Origin: JADJEK01 sp052034255
GTDB lineage: Bacteria; Planctomycetota; B15-G4; JADJEK01
Assembly: GCA_052034255.1 (NCBI GenBank)
Contig: JBPOIU010000186.1
Coordinates: 1-12,543, forward strand
Direction of reading: 5' to 3'
DNA length: 12,543 nt
A program made the position numbers and the translations under genes. The notes beneath the pieces are model-generated. The model saw nothing but the letters and a program-made list of their open reading frames with translations. It was not told where the DNA came from and did no database searches. Positions within the stretch are counted from its first letter, which is position 1. Every line of letters begins with the position of its first letter. Shown in pieces: positions 1-5,560 of the stretch.

Positions 1-1904
1 CCGCGCGCGTCACAGCTCGTGGCGAAGGAGAACTCGGACGGCAATGCCGCGTGGCCACGCAGCAACGTCGTCCACTGCGTGCTGCGGAGTTCGAGCGGAG
101 CCCACTTCACGTCGACGCGCGCGCCGGGGACGGGAGCGTCGTCCGCATCGACGACCACGCCTTCGAGCACGCCCTCGCGTGCGAGCGCGAGTTCGAGCTC
201 GACCTCTCCTTCGGCGCGCCGCTGGACCACGAACGTGCCGTTCAAGGCATGTCCCGGCGCGAGCGCGATGAGTTGAACGCCGAGGAGAGGTACGCGTTCG
301 AAGCGCGCGATGCCGTCGGCATTCGTCGTCCGCGCGGCGCCGTAGGACAGCGCATCCAACGCGATCTTGCGTGGCGGCGGCGGGTCGATCAGATCGTGCG
401 TGCCGCAAACGACGCTCGCTCCCGCGATCGGAGTGCCGCGCTCCGCGTCGACCACGCGCACGAGCAGGTCCGCGCCGCGATCGACGACGATCGTGAACGG
501 TTGCCCTGCGGCGATCTCCGCGGTGACGATCGCGAACCCGGTGCGCTCTGCGTCCGCGCTGATCGCGCGCGCCATCGGCGTGAGTCGGGCGTCGACGCGA
601 TCGAGCGTGAACGCGCCGCGCGCGTCCGCCTGAGCCCGCGGACGGTCGCACGTGTGACGCGAGTCGGTCAGCAATTCGACGCGCGCGTACGCTTCGAGTG
701 CTCCGTCACGTCCCACGACTCGCCCCCGCACCAGCGTGGCGCGCTGCAGCTCGAGCTCGACGGGCAACGATGGATCGTCGTTCACCGCGCGCACAGCGTC
801 GGCGAATCCGTCCGCCCGCGCGCACACGGTGGCCGCCGCGTGCCATGCGCTCGACGTGAGCGTGAACCGTCCGTCGGCGTCACTTCGCGTCGTTTCGCGC
901 GCGTCTCCGAGATCGAGGATCACGACGGCGCCTTCGATCGGCGCGCCGTCGTCCGCCGCCCGCACGCGACCCATCGTGCGAACGCCGCCGACGTCGAGTG
1001 CGGCGTCGTTCGGCAGCTCCGCACGGTCCGGCACGGCTCCGGCCGCCGCGGAGAGGGAAGCCCTGTCCACCGGCTCGAGAGAGTCGATCGCGGGTGCGTC
1101 GGGCGCGCGCGCCGTCGCGGGTTGCGCGATCTCCCGCGGCGTCTCCGCCGTTCGCAACCACTGCGCGATCCCGCAGCCGACGACGACGGCGATCGCCACC
1201 GTCCATTGCATCGCATGCGCCATGAACCAACCTCCGGCACCGGAACTCACTCCGGCGCCCGAACTCCAAGCGGCAGTGGCAGTGGGGGAGAGCAGCCCGC
1301 GCGTGAGCGCCTCGCGCAGCACCGTGTCGCGCACGTGCGCCACGCCGGGTGCGAGGCCGAGCGCCGCCGATCGCGCGGGCAACAGTCGACGCAAGCGGGC
1401 GAGGCCGCGATGCAAGCGCACGCGGATCGAACCAGCCTGTGCGTCGAGCCGGCGCGCGACGTCTCCGATCGATGCATTCCCGAACAGGATCGGTTCGAGC
1501 ACGACGCGATCGCGCGGCGCGAGGCGGGCGACGGCTTCGCGCGTGAGCTCCGTCCATTCCCGGAGCGCGCAGGTCTCGAGCGGGGAGGGCTCGATCGGCG
1601 TGTCGACCGGAGCATCGATGGTGGGCATCCGGCTTCGCGCGTCGCGGATGCGGCGCGCCTGGTGCGCGAGGATGCCGACGAGCCAAGGCGCGAGCGGCCG
1701 CGTCGCGTCGAAGCGTGCGGCGTTCGTCATCGCGGTGAGGAACGTCTCCGCGACCGCGTCCTCCGCGTCGGGCAAGCGCCGCGTCCAATGCAGCGCGAGC
1801 CGCAGCAGATCGGGCGCGACCGCGTCGAACACCGACGCGAGCGCCGCGGCGTCCCCGTGATCGCGGTAGCGGAGGAATGGTCGGACGAGCACGTCGTGGC
1901 CCAT
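1..1904 (-). CDS. ECF-type RNA polymerase sigma factor fused to a membrane segment and CarboxypepD_reg-like repeats (3' end beyond window)
   Basis: The N-terminal half is a sigma-70 family factor. Residues about 8-80 resemble region 2 (FDAVAPDLLRLALHWTRR, then a PDAEDAVAETFL stretch typical of ECF region 2). Residues about 125-175 resemble region 4, with a helix-turn-helix around GDVARRLDAQAGSIRVRLHR. Residues 234-250 form one hydrophobic membrane-spanning segment. Beyond it lie beta-rich modules of the carboxypeptidase-regulatory-like type, starting near residues 311, 387, 477 and 577; each has a G-x-V-x-D/G-x-x-x-x-P-I/V-x-G-A pattern and two or three keep an A-D-G-x-F/A-x-F/L turn. I translated the frame by hand from the ATG at 1904 to codon 3-5: 634 codons, no stop, so the C-terminus is outside the window. 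A GGAAG about 8 bases upstream supports the start. The inferred role is a membrane-tethered sigma factor whose outer modules bind or sense something and whose cytoplasmic part directs transcription. No separate anti-sigma gene is visible nearby. The target regulon is unknown. Confidence 0.88.
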   Translation of the reverse strand, partial: MGHDVLVRPFLRYRDHGDAAALASVFDAVAPDLLRLALHWTRRLPDAEDAVAETFLTAMTNAARFDATRPLAPWLVGILAHQARRIRDARSRMPTIDAPVDTPIEPSPLETCALREWTELTREAVARLAPRDRVVLEPILFGNASIGDVARRLDAQAGSIRVRLHRGLARLRRLLPARSAALGLAPGVAHVRDTVLREALTRGLLSPTATAAWSSGAGVSSGAGGWFMAHAMQWTVAIAVVVGCGIAQWLRTAETPREIAQPATARAPDAPAIDSLEPVDRASLSAAAGAVPDRAELPNDAALDVGGVRTMGRVRAADDGAPIEGAVVILDLGDARETTRSDADGRFTLTSSAWHAAATVCARADGFADAVRAVNDDPSLPVELELQRATLVRGRVVGRDGALEAYARVELLTDSRHTCDRPRAQADARGAFTLDRVDARLTPMARAISADAERTGFAIVTAEIAAGQPFTIVVDRGADLLVRVVDAERGTPIAGASVVCGTHDLIDPPPPRKIALDALSYGAARTTNADGIARFERVPLLGVQLIALAPGHALNGTFVVQRRAEGEVELELALAREGVLEGVVVDADDAPVPGARVDVKWAPLELRSTQWTTLLRGHAALPSEFSFATSCDAR

Positions 1905-1953
1905 GGCGTGTCTTCCGCCAACGAGCCGCGGCGTTACAGGTGCATTCGGTTTT

Positions 1954-2676
1954 TCACTCGCAACCGAGCCGGTCCGCCAATTCGGCCAATGACTTCACCG
2001 TCAACGTCGGCGTCACGTTCGCGCCGGGCGGCGGCGTCGCGCCGCCGTTGGCGCCGTAGCGATCGACGAACGCCGTGCGCAACCCGAAGCGCTGGGCCGG
2101 AACGTGGTCGTGGAACAGGCTCTGCGCGACGTGCATCGTGTGCTCGCGCGCGATCCCCAGTTCCCGCAAGCGCTCGAACGCGGCTTCGAACATCCGCGGG
2201 TCCGGCTTCCAGAATCCGGTGTCTTCGGCGGTGATCACGGCGTCGAACGTGACGCCGAGCTTCTCGCGCGTGCGCGCGAACGACGCGCGATCGACGTTGG
2301 AGATCACGACCAGCCGGAAGCGCCGCGCCAACCGAACCAGCGCCTCGTGCGAGTCCGGGAACGGGGGCCAATCACCGACACCGCCGCCGAAGTCCCGCGC
2401 CTCCCGCGGGCGGATGACGACGCCGAAGCTCGCGGTCACGACGTTGGCCACGCGCTCGAGGATGCGCGGGTACGCCAGCGTCGGGGCGGCCGCTTGGATC
2501 GTGTTCTCGACCTCCGCGAACCGCTCGAGCACGTGCGCACGGGGAATGGTGCGACCGTGGCTCTCGAGCAACGCGCCCAAGCCACTCGCGATGCCGGACT
2601 CCCAGTCGACCAGGGTGCCGTAGCAATCGAAGGTCAGCGCGCGGACGTCGTTCCAAGCAGACGGGACTTCGGGCAT
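1954..2676 (-). CDS. HAD-superfamily hydrolase, haloacid dehalogenase type II-like
   Basis: A 240-residue cytoplasmic HAD hydrolase of usual length. Motif I is D17-C-Y-G-T-L, with Asp17 the expected nucleophile; the second acid of the common DxD motif is Tyr, as in the type II haloacid dehalogenase branch. Motif II is V-I-S126-N, motif III K157-P-D-P, and motif IV lies in H-V-A-Q-S-L-F-H-D190. A helical cap falls between residues about 25 and 110. The start at 2676 puts motif I in the usual place and has GGAG 11 bases upstream. The frame stays open upstream to 2943, but that extension is Arg-rich and unlike the family. The HVAQSLFHD motif differs from the S-x-N-x-x-D of characterised L-2-haloacid dehalogenases, so the real substrate may be a phosphate ester or another small molecule. 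The gene lies 49 bases upstream of the sigma factor on the same strand and may be cotranscribed with it. Confidence 0.9.
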   Translation of the reverse strand: MPEVPSAWNDVRALTFDCYGTLVDWESGIASGLGALLESHGRTIPRAHVLERFAEVENTIQAAAPTLAYPRILERVANVVTASFGVVIRPREARDFGGGVGDWPPFPDSHEALVRLARRFRLVVISNVDRASFARTREKLGVTFDAVITAEDTGFWKPDPRMFEAAFERLRELGIAREHTMHVAQSLFHDHVPAQRFGLRTAFVDRYGANGGATPPPGANVTPTLTVKSLAELADRLGCE

Positions 2677-2895
2677 GAGGCGGTGCGCTCCGAGCGGAGA
2701 TCGGGGGTGGTTTCGAGTGGGTCTGGGAAGAGTCTCCCATCCTGCCGAAATCCTCGCACGAGTTCGCAGATCCCTTCCTAGTCTGGCGCGCGGCGTGGGC
2801 GAGGAGACCGATGGCCTTGAGCCATCCGAGTTTGCGCGTGTGTTCCGGGCTTCTCGTGCGCGACTCCGGTCGCGTGCGCACCGTCGTCGCCGTCT

Positions 2896-2909
2896 CGCGA
2901 CCGGTCGCG
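2896..2909. repeat. 14-bp perfect palindrome in divergent intergenic region
   Basis: CGCGACCGGTCGCG is its own reverse complement. It lies 57 bases before the first lipoprotein start and about 220 bases from the HAD start, in a 290-base spacer (2677-2966) where I see no gene and no convincing -35/-10 pair. A palindrome here could be an operator for a dimeric regulator, but in DNA this GC-rich such sequences also arise by chance. Confidence 0.5.
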
Positions 2910-2952
2910 TCACCCCGCTCGTTTCCGTCCAACTCGATTCCACGACTCCATC

Positions 2953-2958
2953 GGAGGA
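2953..2958 (+). promoter_or_regulatory. Shine-Dalgarno sequence fixing the start of the first repeat lipoprotein
   Basis: GGAGGA stands 8 bases before the ATG at 2967. It decides between this start, which begins a lipoprotein signal peptide, and the in-frame ATG at 2811, which would add 52 residues with no signal-peptide character. Confidence 0.85.
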
Positions 2959-2966
2959 TCCTCTCG

Positions 2967-4106
2967 ATGCGTATTGCCATGCTCCCCGTGCTGCTCCTGT
3001 GTTCCGGCTGCGTGTTCGCCGTCGACGACAAGAGCGCCGGTCATCGTCACGTCGCGCTCGGTCACGACGGCAACGGGATCGCGCTCGGTAACCCGCAGGA
3101 CTGGAACGGTCTGCGGATGAACTTCCACGATTCCGATCTCGGCGACGTCAACGGCGTCAACGTGTCGATCTGTCCGCCCGACGCGAGCCCGAAGGGCGAC
3201 CTCGACGGCGTGATGATCGGTCTGCTCGGAAACAAGGCCGCCGACATCAACGGCGTCGCGGCCGCGCTGTACACGAACTCCGCGGAGAAGCGCCTGACCG
3301 GCATCCACCTCGCCGCGGTCGCCAACACGTCCGAAGGCGACGTGAGTTGCATCGGCGGCGCGCTGCTGACGAACACCGCGAGCCACGACCTGACCGGTGT
3401 CCATCTCGCCGGCGTCGGCAACCTCGCGGGCGAAGACCTCACCGGCATCAACCTCGGTTTGCTCGGTGCGGCGGCCGGCGGCGACGCGACCGGCGCCACG
3501 GCGGGTCTACTCGGAGTGGCTGCGCGCGGCGACGCGGTGGGCCTGAACATCGGTGGTCTCGGCATGTCGGCGAAGGGTGACGCAACCGGCGCGAACGCGT
3601 CGTTGCTCGGCGTCACGTCCGGTGGCGACGTGACCGGTGTGTCGCTCGCCGGCTATCGCGTGGCCGCGCAGGACGAGATCACCGGCATCACACTGGCCGG
3701 CCTCGGCATCGCCGCAGGTTGCTCGGAGCAGGTCAAGGACCAACCGGGTGACGGCCCCGACATGAACATCCTGTCGGCGTCGGCGAGCGCGGTCGGCGAC
3801 GCGTTCGACTCCTGCAGCGGTCCCGGCGGCACGATCCGTGGCATCGCGCTGACGCTCGGCATCGCGGAAGCGGACAACATCTCGTGCGTGTGCGCGGCAT
3901 TGCTCCACACGCATGCGCAGCACCAGAACGGCCTGTCGCTGTCAGCCTGCAACGACATCGACGTCGTTCAGCGCGGTTGGACGCTCGGTCTGTTCAACAG
4001 CGCGAAAGCGCTCGAAGGATTGGGCTTCCAGATCGGACTCATCAACCACGTCGAGACCAATCCGTCGTGGGCGCGGTGGCTGCCGCTCGTGAATTGGCAG
4101 ATGTGA
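2967..4106 (+). CDS. Repeat-containing surface lipoprotein, LA_2272 family-like (paralog A)
   Basis: A 379-residue exported protein. Residues 1-15 are a lipoprotein signal peptide: a charged start, a hydrophobic core, then L-C-S-G-C15. Cys at -3 is not the canonical lipobox residue, so lipidation is likely rather than certain. Residues 110-253 are nine consecutive units of exactly 16 residues with no gaps, consensus roughly h-T-G-h-x-h-A-G-L-x-G-x-A-x-G-D. Three looser units of 15-18 residues precede them from residue 61. An insert at about 254-288 (C252, C283) breaks the pattern, and degenerate units follow. The protein ends in G-F-Q-I-G-L-I-N then N-P-S-W-A-R-W-L-P-L-V-N-W-Q-M. This G-L-I-N plus L-P-x-x-N ending matches what I recall of LA_2272-type surface repeat proteins, known from Leptospira and Bacteroidota genomes; I could not search. 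The repeats suggest a beta-solenoid or other all-beta stack on the cell surface. The molecular function is unknown. A paralog follows 95 bases downstream. Confidence 0.85.
   Translation: MRIAMLPVLLLCSGCVFAVDDKSAGHRHVALGHDGNGIALGNPQDWNGLRMNFHDSDLGDVNGVNVSICPPDASPKGDLDGVMIGLLGNKAADINGVAAALYTNSAEKRLTGIHLAAVANTSEGDVSCIGGALLTNTASHDLTGVHLAGVGNLAGEDLTGINLGLLGAAAGGDATGATAGLLGVAARGDAVGLNIGGLGMSAKGDATGANASLLGVTSGGDVTGVSLAGYRVAAQDEITGITLAGLGIAAGCSEQVKDQPGDGPDMNILSASASAVGDAFDSCSGPGGTIRGIALTLGIAEADNISCVCAALLHTHAQHQNGLSLSACNDIDVVQRGWTLGLFNSAKALEGLGFQIGLINHVETNPSWARWLPLVNWQM
3294..3725 (+). repeat. Nine in-frame 48-base units coding for 16-residue repeats (paralog A)
   Basis: Nine exact-length units encode residues 110-253. 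Gly at position 3 and Asp/Glu at position 16 recur, while other bases vary, so the array is old or under protein-level selection rather than a recent DNA expansion. No unit has gained or lost a codon across the nine. Confidence 0.85.
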
Positions 4107-4115
4107 AGTCCTCTC

Positions 4116-4157
4116 GCTCGGGAGCGCGCCGCGCATCACCGTCGCGCGCTCCCGAGC
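4116..4157. terminator. 14-bp perfect inverted repeat between the two lipoprotein genes
   Basis: Arm GCTCGGGAGCGCGC (4116-4129) pairs perfectly with GCGCGCTCCCGAGC (4144-4157) around a 14-base loop. It begins 10 bases after the stop of paralog A. No T-run follows on either strand, so it is not a classic intrinsic terminator. It could weaken read-through, protect the upstream mRNA end, or set different levels of the two lipoproteins. Confidence 0.6.
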
Positions 4158-4189
4158 AAGGTCGTTCGAAGACTCCAGGAACTCCCAAC

Positions 4190-4195
4190 GGAGAG
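4190..4195 (+). promoter_or_regulatory. Shine-Dalgarno sequence deciding between two nearby ATGs of paralog B
   Basis: GGAGAG abuts an ATG at 4196 (too close for the usual spacing) and lies 6 bases before the in-frame ATG at 4202. The spacing, and the agreement with the Met-Arg start of paralog A, favour 4202. Confidence 0.75.
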
Positions 4196-4201
4196 ATGCA
4201 T

Positions 4202-5524
4202 ATGCGTTCGTTCGCGCTGCTGTCGGTGCTCGCGGTCTGTGGTTGCTCGGCGACGCGGCCGGGCGCGTGGAATGGCCAGGAAGCCCCGGCGGCGCCCCCC
4301 GCGCAAACCGGCGAGGCCAAAGCTCCCGCCGAGGAAGCGCCCGCACCGAAGCCCGAGGCCTGGCACGGACACGTGCCGATCGGCTTCGCGAACACGGGAC
4401 TTTGCCTGGGCAACAGCAAGGATTGGAACGGCATCCGCATCAATTGGTCCGACGAGGACCTCGGCACGATCAACGGCGTCAACGCGACGCTGTGGGCCGC
4501 GGCTGGCGGCGACGCGACCGGTGACGTCAACGGCATCGGCATCGGTCTGTTGTCGAACATCGCGGAGAATCTGCGCGGCGCGTTCGTGACTCTCGGCGTC
4601 AACGCGCCCGAGAACGAGATGAAGGGCATCCACGTCGCCGGTGTCCTGAACGGCGCCGGAAAGGAGCTCTCGGGCATCGGCGGTGCGCTGATCGTGAACG
4701 GCGCCGGCAGCACGATGACCGGCGTGCATCTCGCCGGAATCGTCAACGGCAGTGGCGGCGACATGCGTGGCGTCCACGGTGCGCTGCTGGTGAACGGCGC
4801 TGGTGGCGACCTCTGCGGTGTGACGCTCGCCGGACTCGTCGGCGGTTGCGGTGGTTCGACCAGCGGCGTCACGGCGGCGGGCATGGTCGCGGGTTGCGGT
4901 GGTTCGAGCCGTGGCATCACGGCGGCGGGACTCGTCTCGGGTGCGGGACAAGACGTCGTCGGCGTGACGTTCGCGGGACTCGTGTCCGGCGCGGGCCGCG
5001 ACGCGATCGGCGTGAATGCGGCATTGGGCACCGTCGGCGCCGGCCGCACGCTGCACGGCCTGTCGTTCGCGCTCGGCTCGCTGAAGGCCGGCGGCCATTC
5101 GACGGAACTCGACGAAGCCGTCGCGAAGATGCAGGAAAACCTCAAGAAGTCCGTCGAGCGCGGTGACGAAGTCGACGCCGACGAGATCTCGAAGCAGATC
5201 GACGACGCGGTCGCGCGCGGTGCGAAAGCGAAGGACGTGGATTCCGGCACGATCGCGGGGATCGCGGTGACCGGCCTGCTCGCGCGCGCCGGGAACATGC
5301 ACGGCGTGGTCGCGGCGCTCGGTCACCTGAACGCGCAACGGTTCAGCGGGCTCGGCATCAGCCTGTGCACGCGCATCGAGAAGGCGCAGACCGGCGTGAC
5401 CTTTGGCGCGTTCAATCACGCCGAGTCGATCGACGGCTTCGGCTTCCAACTCGGCCTGCTGAACCACATCCCGACCAATCCGTCGTGGGCGCGGTGGCTA
5501 CCGCTGATCAACTGGCAGATGTGA
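4202..5524 (+). CDS. Repeat-containing surface lipoprotein, LA_2272 family-like (paralog B)
   Basis: A 440-residue paralog of the preceding gene. Signal peptide 1-15 ends in V-C-G-C15, an acceptable lipobox. Residues 16-55 are a low-complexity Ala/Pro/Glu linker absent from paralog A, as if to extend the domain from the membrane. A shared block N-x-x-D-W-N-G-h-R-h-N-x-x-D-x-D-L-G begins near residue 71. Residues 124-299 are eleven consecutive units of exactly 16 residues, with a 15-residue unit before them. A highly charged, probably helical insert (about 300-347, Lys/Glu/Asp-rich) interrupts the array, three or four more units follow, and the protein ends in the same N-P-S-W-A-R-W-L-P-L-I-N-W-Q-M tail. 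The start at 4202 is chosen over the ATG at 4196 because of ribosome-site spacing. The 95-base gap to paralog A and shared orientation suggest a transcription unit. The function is unknown; surface display is inferred from the signal and family. Confidence 0.86.
   Translation: MRSFALLSVLAVCGCSATRPGAWNGQEAPAAPPAQTGEAKAPAEEAPAPKPEAWHGHVPIGFANTGLCLGNSKDWNGIRINWSDEDLGTINGVNATLWAAAGGDATGDVNGIGIGLLSNIAENLRGAFVTLGVNAPENEMKGIHVAGVLNGAGKELSGIGGALIVNGAGSTMTGVHLAGIVNGSGGDMRGVHGALLVNGAGGDLCGVTLAGLVGGCGGSTSGVTAAGMVAGCGGSSRGITAAGLVSGAGQDVVGVTFAGLVSGAGRDAIGVNAALGTVGAGRTLHGLSFALGSLKAGGHSTELDEAVAKMQENLKKSVERGDEVDADEISKQIDDAVARGAKAKDVDSGTIAGIAVTGLLARAGNMHGVVAALGHLNAQRFSGLGISLCTRIEKAQTGVTFGAFNHAESIDGFGFQLGLLNHIPTNPSWARWLPLINWQM
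4571..5098 (+). repeat. Eleven in-frame 48-base units coding for 16-residue repeats (paralog B)
   Basis: Eleven exact-length units cover residues 124-299, consensus about h-x-G-V-x-h-A-G-L-V-x-G-A-G-x-D. Gly is fixed at position 3 in every unit. Units in the middle are the most alike (two share G-C-G-G-S at positions 12-16), which hints at some later duplication inside this gene. Confidence 0.85.
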
Positions 5525-5529
5525 ACGTG

Positions 5530-5560
5530 GCGCGCGCCGCGTCACTCGCGCGGCGCGCGC
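5530..5560. terminator. 12-bp GC hairpin between convergent genes
   Basis: GCGCGCGCCGCG (5530-5541) and CGCGGCGCGCGC (5549-5560) form a perfect 12-bp stem with a 7-base loop. It starts 5 bases after the stop of paralog B. The stop codon of the convergent serine hydrolase (5542-5544) sits in the loop, and the right arm is that gene's last coding bases. It is well placed to act as a two-way transcription barrier, although no T-run follows on either side. Confidence 0.6.

Noticed and set aside
51..2234. A long open frame on the plus strand across the sigma factor region (727 codons).
   Set aside because: It is Arg-rich, low in ordinary residue balance and antisense to a frame with clear sigma and CarboxypepD_reg features. 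Long antisense frames are expected in DNA this GC-rich.
2677..2943. Extending the HAD hydrolase N-terminus to 2943.
   Set aside because: The extra 89 residues are Arg- and Ser-rich, unlike any HAD N-terminus, and the ATG at 2676 places motif I normally with a ribosome site upstream.
2811..2966. Extending the first lipoprotein to an ATG at 2811.
   Set aside because: It would bury the signal peptide behind 52 residues, and GGAGGA clearly serves the ATG at 2967.
4136..5467. Long minus-strand frames opposite the second lipoprotein.
   Set aside because: They mirror the 48-base repeat array; their apparent repeats arise from the sense-strand periodicity.
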